DNA from: Wenyingzhuangia gilva
GTDB lineage: Bacteria; Bacteroidota; Bacteroidia; Flavobacteriales; Flavobacteriaceae
Assembly (NCBI RefSeq): GCF_030519655.1
Contig: NZ_JAUMIT010000001.1
Coordinates: forward strand, 992,001 to 1,056,000
Length of the DNA stretch: 64,000 nucleotides
Reading direction: 5' to 3'
Shown: piece after piece, positions 1 through 8,964 of the stretch
Layout of the letters: each line of letters starts with the position of its first letter
Position numbering within the stretch: the first letter of the stretch is position 1
Made by a program: the position numbers and the translations under genes
The notes under the pieces: model-generated
Database searches by the model: none
What the model saw: the letters and a program-made list of their open reading frames with translations, nothing else
Told to the model about the DNA's origin: nothing

Positions 1-2
1 GG

Positions 3-1097
3 AAGAAAGGAACTAAAGACACTCTATTGTCTCCTTATGATTCTATCAAATATTACAAAACATTCTTGCATTCTGGATTGTTAGCTTTAGAACCACAAAC
101 AGGACATATTAAAGCTTGGGTAGGAGGAATCAATCACAAGTATTTTAAATATGATCATGTAAAGCAAGGAAAGAGACAAGTAGGATCTACTTTTAAACCA
201 TTTGTTTATGCATCTGCAATCAATCAGTTTAGAATTTCTCCATGTGAAAAATATACAAATACACCTTTTACCATTCCACAAGGAAAATATGGTTTGCTAG
301 AAGATTGGACACCTAAAAATGCAGGTGATGAATATGGAGGGGAATTAACCTTAAAACAAGCTTTGGCAAAATCTATCAATGTAATTACAGCGCAGTTAAT
401 TGATAGGGTTGGACCCTCTACGGTAGTACAATTGGCAAAAAAATCTGGAATTACTTCAAATATTGATCCTTATCCATCTATTGCTCTAGGGACTGTAGAT
501 GCAAGTTTGTATGATATGGTAGGTGCTTATGCCATGTTTGCCAACAAAGGATTTAGAGTTCACCAAACCATGGTAATGCGAATTGAAGATAAAAATGGAA
601 GTGTATTACAGCGTTTTGTGCCAGAATCTGAAGAAGTTATGAATGAAGAAGCCGCCTATGCGGTTTTAGATTTACTAAAAGGAGTAACCATGGAAGGATC
701 TGGAGTTCGTTTAAGAGGAAAATGGGGTAAATATCCTGAAAATGTTGCTACAGGTTATCCTTATGAGTTTACAAATCCTATTGCAGGAAAAACAGGAACC
801 ACACAAAATCAATCTGATGGTTGGTTTATGGGAGTTGTGCCTAATTTGGCTGTGGGAGTTTGGACAGGTGCCGATGAAAGAGCCACTCATTTTAAAGGAA
901 TCACTTTTGGTCAAGGAGCGAGTATGGCTTTACCCACTTGGGCTTTGTTTATGAAAAAATGTTATGCCGATGAAACTTTGTCTATAAGTCAAGAAGATTT
1001 TGTACAACCTGATAATTTTGGTATAGCAATTGATTGTGGTTCTGATGACGATAAAGTTGATGAAACTTCTTTAATAGAAACCAATCCTGATTTTTAA
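3..1097 (+). CDS. Penicillin-binding protein 1A, C-terminal part (partial at the left edge)
   Basis: This is the C-terminal part of a class A penicillin-binding protein, which polymerises and cross-links peptidoglycan in the periplasm. The reading frame is open to the window edge, so the N-terminal glycosyltransferase domain is missing; the TTG at 27 is internal, not a start. The transpeptidase motifs are all visible: the catalytic STFK at 186-197, SIN at 372-380 and KTGTT at 789-803, followed by a DGWF segment. The protein ends with a short acidic tail. It is followed after 9 bases by the exonuclease III gene. The class A assignment rests on the layout around STFK and KTGTT; a PBP1C-type protein is less likely. 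Confidence 0.93.
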   Translation, partial: KKGTKDTLLSPYDSIKYYKTFLHSGLLALEPQTGHIKAWVGGINHKYFKYDHVKQGKRQVGSTFKPFVYASAINQFRISPCEKYTNTPFTIPQGKYGLLEDWTPKNAGDEYGGELTLKQALAKSINVITAQLIDRVGPSTVVQLAKKSGITSNIDPYPSIALGTVDASLYDMVGAYAMFANKGFRVHQTMVMRIEDKNGSVLQRFVPESEEVMNEEAAYAVLDLLKGVTMEGSGVRLRGKWGKYPENVATGYPYEFTNPIAGKTGTTQNQSDGWFMGVVPNLAVGVWTGADERATHFKGITFGQGASMALPTWALFMKKCYADETLSISQEDFVQPDNFGIAIDCGSDDDKVDETSLIETNPDF

Positions 1098-1106
1098 AAT
1101 AAACAT

Positions 1107-1871
1107 ATGAAGATTATTTCTTACAATGTAAATGGTATTAGAGCAGCCATTAAAAAAGGTTTTTTAGAGTGGTTACAAGCTGCAAATCCAGATATTATTT
1201 GTTTGCAAGAAACCAAAGCTCACAAAGAACAATTAGATCTTTCTGAGTTTGAAAACATAGGATATAAATACAATTATTGGTTTTCTGCACAGAAAAAAGG
1301 ATATAGTAGTGTGGCGGTTTTATGTAAAGAAGAACCCAAACATGTTGAGTACGGAACTGGAATAGAAAGCATGGATTTTGAAGGTAGAAATTTACGTGTA
1401 GATTATGATACTTTTTCAGTAATGAGTTTGTACTTACCCTCTGGAACCAACGATGATCGTTTAGATTTTAAACTCAACTATATGGATGAGTTTTTAGAGT
1501 ATATAACTGAACTTCGTAAAGAAATTCCGAATTTAATTATTTGTGGAGATTATAATATTTGTCATGAAGAAATAGACATCCATAATCCTAAACAAAATAA
1601 AAACACTTCAGGGTTTTTACCCGTGGAACGTGATTGGCTATCGAAATTTATCAGTACTGGATTTATAGATAGTTTTAGACATCTGAACAAAGAACCACAT
1701 CATTATTCTTGGTGGAGTTATAGAGCCAATGCAAGGAACAATAACAAAGGTTGGAGAATAGATTATCATATGGTTACTGAAAATATGAAAGATCGAATTG
1801 AAAGAGCCTACATTTTACCAGAAGCCAAACATTCTGATCATTGTCCAATAGTATTAGAAATATCAAAATAA
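1107..1871 (+). CDS. xth: Exodeoxyribonuclease III (AP endonuclease)
   Basis: A 254-residue ExoIII/APE1-family enzyme that cuts DNA at abasic sites and degrades 3' ends in base excision repair. Catalytic positions of the endonuclease/exonuclease/phosphatase fold can be seen: E35 in LQETK, D148 and N150 in GDYN, D219 in RIDYH, and the terminal S243-D244-H245 with CPIV after it. The length is normal for the short bacterial ExoIII type. It starts 9 bases after the penicillin-binding protein gene and is followed 13 bases later by an OmpA lipoprotein gene, so it probably sits in one transcript with envelope genes. Confidence 0.95.
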   Translation: MKIISYNVNGIRAAIKKGFLEWLQAANPDIICLQETKAHKEQLDLSEFENIGYKYNYWFSAQKKGYSSVAVLCKEEPKHVEYGTGIESMDFEGRNLRVDYDTFSVMSLYLPSGTNDDRLDFKLNYMDEFLEYITELRKEIPNLIICGDYNICHEEIDIHNPKQNKNTSGFLPVERDWLSKFISTGFIDSFRHLNKEPHHYSWWSYRANARNNNKGWRIDYHMVTENMKDRIERAYILPEAKHSDHCPIVLEISK

Positions 1872-1884
1872 GAAATCAAGTCAC

Positions 1885-2835
1885 ATGAAAAAATTAGTTT
1901 ACTCAATTTTTATAGTAGCATTATTCACCAGTTGTGTTACCAAACAAAGATTTACAGAATTATCTGATAGGTATGATGAATTGGCAAATACAAATGCAGG
2001 CTTAATTGCTAAAAATGATAAATTAATCAAAGAACAAATTGATCTTAATAAGCAGATAAGAGACTTAGAAGATTTAAAGTTGTATTACACCAATCAATCT
2101 AAAATTTTAAACCAAGAGATTGATGCAACTTTAAAGAAATATGGTAAGCTGCAAGAAGCTTATGATGCTCTGGCCTCAAATAGCTCTCAAGCAATTAGTA
2201 GTAAAGCTCAAGAAAATCAAAAACTTTTAAATGACTTAGGAGCTAAAGAAACGGCTTTGTTTGAAAAAGAAGCAAATTTAGCAAAACTAACAGCTGCTTT
2301 GGATGCTCGTTCTAAACGAATTCAAGACTTAGAAGCTTTAATAGCAAGTAAAGAAGCAGCAATGCAACAGTTAAAAAGTGCTATTAGCAATGCTTTAAAA
2401 GGTTTTGAAGGAAAAGGATTAACTGTTGAACAAAGAAATGGAAAAGTATATGTTTCTATGGAGAACAAATTGTTGTTTGGTTCTGGACAGTGGGCGGTAG
2501 GAGCTAATGGAAAATCTGCAGTAGTAGAATTGGCAAGAGTGTTGGTTCAAAACCCTACTATTGATGTGTTAATAGAAGGTCACACAGATAATGATCCCTA
2601 CAGAACTGGAGGCGTGATTCAAGATAACTGGGATTTATCTGTAAAAAGAGCGACTGCAATTGTGAGAATTTTACAAGAGAATAACGTTTCTCCAAAGCAA
2701 ATTACAGCAGCAGGACATAGTGAATATGTACCAGTAGCATCAAACGAAACTCCTGAAGGAAAGGCAAAAAACAGAAGAATTGAAATTATTTTGTCTCCAA
2801 ATTTAGATGAAGTAACCAAATTATTGAATGAGTAG
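1885..2835 (+). CDS. OmpA-family lipoprotein with coiled coil
   Basis: A 316-residue predicted outer-membrane lipoprotein that anchors the membrane to peptidoglycan. The N-terminus is a lipoprotein signal with the lipid-accepting cysteine at C17. Residues about 25-170 are rich in K, E, Q and L in heptad-like spacing and should form a coiled coil. The OmpA-like domain covers about 185-310, with EGHTD at 231-235, NWDLSVKRA at 248-256 and NRRIEI at 296-301. The stop overlaps the start of the downstream transglycosylase gene by eight bases, which suggests translational coupling. It is a paralogue of the protein encoded at 8058-8903. Confidence 0.9.
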   Translation: MKKLVYSIFIVALFTSCVTKQRFTELSDRYDELANTNAGLIAKNDKLIKEQIDLNKQIRDLEDLKLYYTNQSKILNQEIDATLKKYGKLQEAYDALASNSSQAISSKAQENQKLLNDLGAKETALFEKEANLAKLTAALDARSKRIQDLEALIASKEAAMQQLKSAISNALKGFEGKGLTVEQRNGKVYVSMENKLLFGSGQWAVGANGKSAVVELARVLVQNPTIDVLIEGHTDNDPYRTGGVIQDNWDLSVKRATAIVRILQENNVSPKQITAAGHSEYVPVASNETPEGKAKNRRIEIILSPNLDEVTKLLNE

Positions 2836-4174
2836 TATTTTGAAGTATAAGAGGACTAAATTAGGTGTAGTATTGTTTTTTGTAGGAATTTCTTTGTATG
2901 CCCAAGAAAAAAAAGATAGTATTCAAGATAATTTCAAGATCGCAATAGTTTCAGAAGATTTAAAGATTGCAACTCCCGTTTACCTAAACGATACCATAGA
3001 TGCTGAAGCATTGGCAAAGATAGATAGTTTATGGATAGACAATGTTTACAAATCTTCTTTGATGGATGATGTCTTTATAGATTTAAATACTAATGATAGT
3101 GAGGAGGAATTTACTGTATGGGATGATTTACCAACAGATACTTTAAAAAAGCGTTTATCGGTTATCAACTCTAAAACACCTTTTCATTTAGAATATAATA
3201 TAGAGTTAGAAAGGGTTATTAAAAGCTATTTAAAATATAGAAGGAAATATTATCCTGATATGATGGCTAGGGCAGAATATTATTTTCCATTGTTTGAAGC
3301 TCAGTTAGCTAATTATGAAATTCCTTTAGAAATTAAATATTTGGCAATTGTAGAATCTGCTCTAAAACCTAGAGCAAAATCTAGAGTTGGGGCGACAGGT
3401 TTGTGGCAGTTTATGTATCAAACAGGAAAAATGTATGATTTAAAAGTCAGTTCTTATGTAGATGAAAGACAAGATCCTGTAAAAGCTACCAAAGCGGCAT
3501 GTAAGTATTTAGAGCGATTATATCACAGTTTTAACGATTGGGATTTGGCTTTAGCGGCCTATAATTCTGGACCAGGAAATGTTTCAAAAGCGATTAGAAG
3601 ATCGGGAAATAGAACCAATTACTGGAATATTAGACCTTATTTGCCAAAAGAAACTTCGGATTATTTGCCAGCATTTTATGCAACCATGTATATTTTTGAG
3701 TATGCAAAGGAACATCATATTCGAACAGAACAGCCACGTATTCATCGTTTTGACATTGATAGTATTCAGGTAAAACAATTGTTAACTTTTCAGCAAATAC
3801 ATGACAAGATTGGGACAGATATTGAAATGTTAGAATTTTTAAATCCATCATATAAATTAAATATTGTTCCTTATGTAAAGGGGAGAAATTACAAATTAGT
3901 ATTGCCCTTAAAAGATGCTTTGGCTTTTGTAGATAAAGAAGAAGAGATTTATGAATACGCTACTGCTGAGGCCAACAAAAGAGAAAAGCCTTTGCCAAAG
4001 TATTTTGAAATGAATCAACGCATTCGTTACAAGGTAAAATCTGGAGATTATTTAGGATTGATTGCTGAAAGACATGGAGTTTATGTAAGAGATCTTAAAA
4101 AATGGAATAATTTAACTTCCACTAATTTAAAAATTGGACAAAGGCTAACTATCTATCCAAAAAGGATAAATTAA
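2828..4174 (+). CDS. Lytic transglycosylase with LysM domain (MltD-like)
   Basis: A 448-residue periplasmic murein hydrolase. A hydrophobic signal segment spans about residues 11-25. The SLT domain (about 130-300) has the catalytic glutamate E176 in the context AIVESALKP, then a GATGLWQFM segment and AAYNSGPGNV, the classic motifs of family 1 transglycosylases. A C-terminal LysM repeat that binds peptidoglycan begins at residue 399, and a degenerate LysM-like stretch precedes it at about 315-355. It overlaps the upstream OmpA lipoprotein gene, so the two are probably made together for cell-wall remodelling. Confidence 0.93.
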   Translation: MSSILKYKRTKLGVVLFFVGISLYAQEKKDSIQDNFKIAIVSEDLKIATPVYLNDTIDAEALAKIDSLWIDNVYKSSLMDDVFIDLNTNDSEEEFTVWDDLPTDTLKKRLSVINSKTPFHLEYNIELERVIKSYLKYRRKYYPDMMARAEYYFPLFEAQLANYEIPLEIKYLAIVESALKPRAKSRVGATGLWQFMYQTGKMYDLKVSSYVDERQDPVKATKAACKYLERLYHSFNDWDLALAAYNSGPGNVSKAIRRSGNRTNYWNIRPYLPKETSDYLPAFYATMYIFEYAKEHHIRTEQPRIHRFDIDSIQVKQLLTFQQIHDKIGTDIEMLEFLNPSYKLNIVPYVKGRNYKLVLPLKDALAFVDKEEEIYEYATAEANKREKPLPKYFEMNQRIRYKVKSGDYLGLIAERHGVYVRDLKKWNNLTSTNLKIGQRLTIYPKRIN

Positions 4175-4265
4175 TCCTTTCTTAACCTGAAGTAAGTTGG
4201 AACAATCTTTGGGGTATATATTCTATAAGTTAAGTAACCTTTGGTTATACATAAAACATACAATT

Positions 4266-5267
4266 ATGAAAAAGATAATTACCTTACTTGCATTTCTACT
4301 TATTATTGCCTGTGGTGATAATGGGAAAAAGACAAATAATGACTATACAAAGCCTAGTTCTACAGGTAGGATTAATCATGTAGTTGTGGTTGTTGAACCT
4401 GATGTATGGAAAGGATCTGCTGGGGATGCTCTTAGAGAAGTGATTCAAGAACCGATTCCAGGTTTACCACAAGTAGAATATCAATTTGGAGTTTCTACCA
4501 TTCCTTCAAGTGCTTTTACAAAAATGTTTAAGAATAGTAGAAATTTATTGTTCCTACAATTAGCAGATAATGAAAAGTTAGAATCATCAACTAATAAATA
4601 TGCACAGCCACAAACTATTTTAGAGATTAAGGCTACATCAGTAGAAAATTTGGTGAATCTAATACATGCAAAAGCAAATGAAATAGTAAATACATTTAAG
4701 GATGGGGATTTAAAATCTATACAACAAGAAGTTGTTGAAAATAAATATACTCAAAAAATAAATGCTTTAACCAAATTGGGTGTAACCATGGATATTCCTA
4801 GTAAATACAGAATGGTCATGGATACTTTAGGTTCTTTTATGTGGATGCGTAGTCATATTGCAGGAGGAATTGCTACTGGAGATCAAACCAATAATATTAT
4901 TGTGTATCAAGCTCCACTTTTTGACGATAACAAGCCTGTTTTAGATCAAATAATTAAGAATAGAGATAGTATTGGTAAGGCTTATATTAGAGGTAATGAT
5001 ACTGAGAAAATGTACATGATTACTGAAGCTGCAAGAACACCAAGCGTAAAAATTACCACAATTGATGGAAAAAAAGCTTATGAAAGTAGAGGAACATGGG
5101 AAGTGTTTAATGCTTTTAATGCAGGTCCTTTTTTAAATTATTCTGTTGTGGATAAAAAAAATAATAGAGTAGTTGTAATTGAAGGGTTTAATTATGCACC
5201 ATCAGTAAACAAAAGAGATTTTGTTTTTGAATTAGAAGCAATTTTAAAAACAGCTAAAATTAACTAG
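4266..5267 (+). CDS. DUF4837-family lipoprotein
   Basis: A 333-residue predicted lipoprotein of unknown function. I chose the ATG at 4266 because it begins directly with a lipoprotein signal (MKKIITLLAFLLIIACG, cysteine 16); an in-frame extension back to 4197 would bury the signal. The mature part fits the DUF4837 family, which is confined to Bacteroidota as far as I know. Visible features are an early VVVEPDVWKG segment, a WMRSHIAGG stretch near the middle and a C-terminal part with many aromatic residues. Its stop codon overlaps the stop of the convergent ABC ATPase gene by four bases, so there is no terminator between them. Confidence 0.75.
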   Translation: MKKIITLLAFLLIIACGDNGKKTNNDYTKPSSTGRINHVVVVVEPDVWKGSAGDALREVIQEPIPGLPQVEYQFGVSTIPSSAFTKMFKNSRNLLFLQLADNEKLESSTNKYAQPQTILEIKATSVENLVNLIHAKANEIVNTFKDGDLKSIQQEVVENKYTQKINALTKLGVTMDIPSKYRMVMDTLGSFMWMRSHIAGGIATGDQTNNIIVYQAPLFDDNKPVLDQIIKNRDSIGKAYIRGNDTEKMYMITEAARTPSVKITTIDGKKAYESRGTWEVFNAFNAGPFLNYSVVDKKNNRVVVIEGFNYAPSVNKRDFVFELEAILKTAKIN

Positions 5268-6202
5268 ATTTTAATAAATATCTCCTCGTTTTTAGCATAA
5301 GGCCTATTACTCTTAATAATTAATGTTGTGTTGTTTAAAGTAGCTTCAACAAGGTAATGGGTACCTTTAAAGTAACTACCATTAACCACTGCTTTAATGG
5401 ATGATTTTTCTACAATGCTAATTTGTTCAGGATAAAGAATGGAAACCCCTTTTTTATCAACACCAATATCATGGTTAGCAACTTCACTTACTTCATTAAA
5501 AAACGAAGCCACATATTTGTTTTTAGGGTTTAGATAAATTTCTTCAGGAGTACCATTCGCTATAATTTTGGTATCTCTAATTAAGTATAAAGTATCTGCA
5601 AAAGAAAGCGCATCAGTACTATCATGAGTAGCTACAACACAAGTAATTTTTTGTTCTTTTAAATAATTAAAAAGACTTCTTCTTAAATTATTTTTTCTAA
5701 AGTTATCAATGTGACTAAAAGGTTCATCTAATAATAAAACTTCTGGTTCTTTAGCCAAAACACGAGCAATAGCAATTCGTTGTTTTTGACCGCCACTAAG
5801 GTTTTTAACCTTTATATTAGCAAAATCAACCATGTCGACTACCTCTAAAAGTTCCTGAATTCTAGCATTTTTTTTATCCTTGTAGATGTTAGATAAAAAT
5901 TCACCAACATTTTCAGCAGCAGTTGTATACGGCATTAAACTAAAATCTTGAGCCAAATATTTCATAAATGGATGTCCAGGAACTAAGTGATATTTTGGAC
6001 CTAATAATTTTTTTCCATTGTATTGAATTTCTCCTTTTTCAAGGTCCATTAAACCGTAAATAATTTCAAGTAATGTGCTTTTTCCACAACCACTTTCTCC
6101 CAAAAGAGCAATGTATTCACCCTTTTTAACTTTAAAATCAATATCTTTTAAAACAGTTTTTTTTGCTGTATAAGCATAAGAAACATTTTTAATTTCTAGC
6201 AT
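5264..6202 (-). CDS. ABC transporter ATP-binding protein with C-terminal TOBE-like region
   Basis: A 312-residue ABC ATPase. The start at 6202 gives the usual MLEIKNVSYAY N-terminus; the frame is open to 6223, but those seven extra codons look non-coding. Walker A GESGCGKST is at 35-43, signature LSGGQ at 135-139, Walker B LLLDE at 156-160 and the H-loop histidine at 193. The region after about 230 resembles the TOBE/OB regulatory domain of importer ATPases of the PotA/FbpC/MalK kind. No permease or binding-protein gene is adjacent, so the substrate cannot be named. It is divergent from the outer-membrane gene at 6332. Confidence 0.85.
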   Translation of the reverse strand: MLEIKNVSYAYTAKKTVLKDIDFKVKKGEYIALLGESGCGKSTLLEIIYGLMDLEKGEIQYNGKKLLGPKYHLVPGHPFMKYLAQDFSLMPYTTAAENVGEFLSNIYKDKKNARIQELLEVVDMVDFANIKVKNLSGGQKQRIAIARVLAKEPEVLLLDEPFSHIDNFRKNNLRRSLFNYLKEQKITCVVATHDSTDALSFADTLYLIRDTKIIANGTPEEIYLNPKNKYVASFFNEVSEVANHDIGVDKKGVSILYPEQISIVEKSSIKAVVNGSYFKGTHYLVEATLNNTTLIIKSNRPYAKNEEIFIKI

Positions 6203-6301
6203 AAATCTGAAGTTGAAAAGCAAAGATAATATTTATATAATGGAGTTCTTTATCATTGAAAAGATCAAATTTCTTTGTTTTTATGAATAGATTCTTTTAT
6301 T

Positions 6302-6315
6302 TTAACATATGTTAA
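6302..6315. promoter_or_regulatory. 14-base perfect palindrome upstream of an outer-membrane protein gene
   Basis: TTAACATATGTTAA is a perfect palindrome 17 bases before the ATG at 6332, in the divergent intergenic region with the ABC ATPase gene. It could be an operator, but no regulator is adjacent and short AT-rich palindromes also arise by chance. Confidence 0.35.
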
Positions 6316-6331
6316 CTTAAAACTATAGGCT

Positions 6332-7696
6332 ATGAAATATTCATGTAGAATTTTATGGATGGCGTTGTTGTTGTCACAAATGATTTTTTCCCAAGATGGA
6401 TTTGAAAGTGCTTTTGAAGATGAGAATAACATCTCTGCAAATTTAGGAGCAACTACTATTGGTGATCAGACTTTTATTGGAATGAGGGTTCAGCCAGAGT
6501 TTTCATTTGGGAAATTTGGTTTAGGGTTAGACATTCCTTTATTGTTTAATGCTAGTAATGGTGAAATGAGAACAGAAGAGTTTAATAATGGAGTAGGAGT
6601 CTTACGTATGGTAAGATATCTAAGCTACGGTAAAAAGAAAAAGGATCCTGTTTACGTTAAGTTAGGAGACATGACGGGCGAGCAACTAGGGTATGGAGCT
6701 ATGTTGGGAAATTACAGCAACTCAGTGTCTTTTGAGCGAAGAAAAGTAGGACTTAGTGCAGATGTCACTTTTAAAGAAATTATTGGCTTAGAGGCTATAT
6801 ATAGTGATTTAAATTTTAATGGTTCTCAAAAACTATTTGCAATAAGACCTTATTACAGACCTTTTGGTCAAACAAGTATTCCTATTGTAAAAACTATTGA
6901 ATTTGGACTGAGCTACGCAAGTGATAAAGATGATTATGAACAAAGTTCTGTAGGAGGAACTATTCCATCAACTAAGTTTACAAGAGAAGGTAACAGTGCT
7001 TTTGGATTTGATGTAGGTGCTATTTTATTACAAAATTCATTGTTAAGACTTACATGGGATATGCAATACACCAAATTGAACAAAAATGAGGCATTGGCAA
7101 ATGATATTAAAACCAATCCAGGGAATTATAACATAAACGCAAGTTATGATTCTGGAAGTGGTTTTGCAACTGGGCTAGAAGCTCAATTTAGATTTGTTGC
7201 CAATATCTTTCATGTAAATGCTAGAATTGAGAGACAATGGTATGAAAACAATTATATTCCTCAGTTTTTTAATTTTGCTTATGAAATCAATAAAGATAAT
7301 AGGTTGATGGAGTTAATAGGGGCAGAAAAATCACAAGGGATTTATGGTAAATTAGGAAGTGAAATTTTGAGTATAGTTAAGGTTGAAGGAGAATTGTTAT
7401 TGCCAGATAATTTAACAGATAGTAATAGAGGTGCTATTGTTGGTCTTAATTTACAAACCAAAGAAATTGGCAAGTTTAGGGCAAGAGGTAAATATTTAAA
7501 AGCCCAGTTAAATGATTTAGGAGATGCTTTTAAGTTAGATCAACGTTCGTTAGCAAATTTATTAGTCACCTACAGATTGAATAGATTTATGGAAACAGGT
7601 GTTGACTATCAATGGACTTTTGCAGAAAAAGAAGATGGTTCTTTTAGAGCGCTTCATCAAGTAAGACCATATATAGGAGTGAGTATTAAATTCTAG
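6332..7696 (+). CDS. Predicted outer-membrane beta-barrel protein, function unknown
   Basis: A 454-residue protein with a signal peptide (cleavage expected after the FSQ near residue 21) and a long run of alternating hydrophobic and polar residues typical of outer-membrane strands. It ends in the aromatic-terminal strand IGVSIKF, as expected for insertion by BamA. Several segments have the glycine-plus-aromatic pattern of barrel strands (for example GLSYASD and GLDIPLLF). I do not recognise the family. It is a single-gene unit: a promoter region with a palindrome precedes it and a strong terminator follows at 7703. Its placement between two OmpA-type lipoprotein genes hints at an envelope role, but this is only context. 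Confidence 0.7.
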   Translation: MKYSCRILWMALLLSQMIFSQDGFESAFEDENNISANLGATTIGDQTFIGMRVQPEFSFGKFGLGLDIPLLFNASNGEMRTEEFNNGVGVLRMVRYLSYGKKKKDPVYVKLGDMTGEQLGYGAMLGNYSNSVSFERRKVGLSADVTFKEIIGLEAIYSDLNFNGSQKLFAIRPYYRPFGQTSIPIVKTIEFGLSYASDKDDYEQSSVGGTIPSTKFTREGNSAFGFDVGAILLQNSLLRLTWDMQYTKLNKNEALANDIKTNPGNYNINASYDSGSGFATGLEAQFRFVANIFHVNARIERQWYENNYIPQFFNFAYEINKDNRLMELIGAEKSQGIYGKLGSEILSIVKVEGELLLPDNLTDSNRGAIVGLNLQTKEIGKFRARGKYLKAQLNDLGDAFKLDQRSLANLLVTYRLNRFMETGVDYQWTFAEKEDGSFRALHQVRPYIGVSIKF

Positions 7697-7702
7697 AAAT
7701 CA

Positions 7703-7734
7703 AAAAACGTCTTGCGAAAACAAGACGTTTTTTT
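7703..7734 (+). terminator. Rho-independent terminator after the outer-membrane protein gene
   Basis: A perfect 12-base stem (AAAAACGTCTTG at 7703-7714, CAAGACGTTTTT at 7721-7732) with a six-base loop and a T-run, seven bases after the stop at 7696. Confidence 0.9.
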
Positions 7735-7993
7735 TATAACTTATTTTATGTTTTAAAATTGAAAGTACAGTACAAGGTTATTTAACTCTTATATTATTCT
7801 TAAATTATAAAAGGGATAGTAGATAATACGTGTCTTTAATATCATGCTTAGTATTTTATAACATCTTTCCATGTGTCTATAAGATATTGATTCAATATAC
7901 AATATACAATATACAATATATGAATTGTTATATGTCAGAACATTTTATAGGCATGGTTTAGATTTCTTAGTTCATAAAGCTAATTATCGGACA
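7735..7993. other. Gene-free AT-rich spacer between convergent genes
   Basis: The gap from 7697 to 8057 (361 bases) contains two terminators and the tandem heptamer repeat at 7893. Apart from these I see no open frame with coding character and no RNA gene. Both flanking genes point into it, so it is not a promoter region for either. Confidence 0.6.
7893..7920. repeat. Tandem heptanucleotide repeat, four perfect copies of CAATATA
   Basis: Four exact consecutive copies of CAATATA (28 bases) lie in the spacer between two convergent genes. Short tandem repeats of this size change copy number by slippage. Here the repeat lies beyond the terminator of one gene and beyond the end of the other, so no effect on expression is expected. 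Confidence 0.9.
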
Positions 7994-8025
7994 CAAAAAA
8001 ACCTGCTAAATAATTAGCAGGTTTT
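7994..8025 (-). terminator. Rho-independent terminator after the second OmpA lipoprotein gene
   Basis: The stem CCTGCTAA (8002-8009) with TTAGCAGG (8014-8021) and a four-base loop is flanked by a long A-run on the left, which reads as a T-run on the minus strand. It lies 33 bases past the stop of the minus-strand gene at 8058. The four T bases on the right give weak plus-strand activity as well. Confidence 0.85.
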
Positions 8026-8057
8026 GGTATTGTTTTATGTAAATTTTTCTCTACAAA

Positions 8058-8903
8058 TTAGTTTGCAGCTGGAGTATCTAATAATTCAAAGAACTCATCT
8101 AACTTAGGCATGATGATAATTTTTGTTCTTCTGTTTTTAGATCTGTTTTCAGCAGTACTGTTATCAGCAATTGGAGCGTATTGAGATCTACCAGCAGCTA
8201 TTAATCTTTCTGGTAAAACATCATACTTAGATTGTAACTCACGAACTACAGCAGCAGAACGTTGTACAGATAAATCCCAGTTATCTTTAACTGCAGCACC
8301 TTCAACAACTAACTTGTCATCAGTGTGTCCTTCAACCATAACATCCATGTTAGGGTATTCGTTAACAACAGCTCCAACTTTCTTTAAGATTGCTTCAGCT
8401 CTCTTAGAAATTTTGTAAGATCCAGAGTTGAATAATAATTTGTCAGCAATAGAGATGAATACTTTAGTTCCCTCAATGTTAACAGAAATATCCTCGTCGT
8501 TTAAACCGTTAGGTAAAATCTTCTTTAAGTTGAAAGCTACAGCTAAGTTGATAGAATCTTTCTTAGAGTTAGCCTCTTGGATGTACTTAATGTACTCGTC
8601 TTTTTGTTGTAATTGAGACAACGTAGATCTCATGTTTTCTGTTGCAGACTTAGACATTGCAATTAAATTGTCAACGTTTTCTAAGTACTTTTCATTTCCT
8701 TTTTCTAAAAACTTAATTCTGTCTTCTAAAGAAGCTACTTTGTTTTCAGCTGCACCTAAGTCTACTTTAGAATCTGCTAAAGCTTTCTCTGTAGTTGCTA
8801 ATTTGTCTCCTAATTCTGTTTGTAAGTCAGTATACTTTTTCTTAGATACACAAGAAGTAGCTAATAATGAAACTGACACGATTAATATCAAAACTTTTTT
8901 CAT
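8058..8903 (-). CDS. OmpA-family lipoprotein
   Basis: A 281-residue outer-membrane lipoprotein. The signal ends at a lipobox with cysteine C18. Residues about 25-110 are a likely coiled coil, and the OmpA-like peptidoglycan-binding domain spans about 145-270 (EGHTD at 191-195, then DNWDLSVQR, and NRRTKI near the end). It has the same architecture as the lipoprotein at 1885-2835, with which it shares KLLFxSG, EGHTD and DNWDLSV motifs, so the two are paralogues. It is a single-gene unit with its own terminator. A TATATTTG -7 element can be read on the minus strand at 8937-8930. Confidence 0.92.
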   Translation of the reverse strand: MKKVLILIVSVSLLATSCVSKKKYTDLQTELGDKLATTEKALADSKVDLGAAENKVASLEDRIKFLEKGNEKYLENVDNLIAMSKSATENMRSTLSQLQQKDEYIKYIQEANSKKDSINLAVAFNLKKILPNGLNDEDISVNIEGTKVFISIADKLLFNSGSYKISKRAEAILKKVGAVVNEYPNMDVMVEGHTDDKLVVEGAAVKDNWDLSVQRSAAVVRELQSKYDVLPERLIAAGRSQYAPIADNSTAENRSKNRRTKIIIMPKLDEFFELLDTPAAN

Positions 8904-8919
8904 GGTCTATAAAATGTAT

Positions 8920-8927
8920 TATTTTTG
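8920..8927 (+). promoter_or_regulatory. Bacteroidota-type -7 element for apbE
   Basis: TATTTTTG fits the TAnnTTTG -7 consensus, 37 bases before the apbE start. I see no clear TTTG about 20 bases upstream, so the promoter call is tentative. On the opposite strand TATATTTG at 8937-8930 is a candidate for the divergent OmpA lipoprotein gene. Confidence 0.45.
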
Positions 8928-8964
8928 AACAAATATAAAAACTTTCTAATAAAAACCTACTCTT

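Noticed and set aside
4197-4265. In-frame extension of the DUF4837 gene upstream of 4266
   Set aside because: The ATG at 4266 begins directly with a clean lipoprotein signal; the 23 extra residues would place it internally and have no coding character.
7893-7920. Phase-variation switch by the CAATATA heptamer repeat
   Set aside because: Both neighbouring genes end toward the repeat and have terminators before it, so copy-number change should not alter expression of either.
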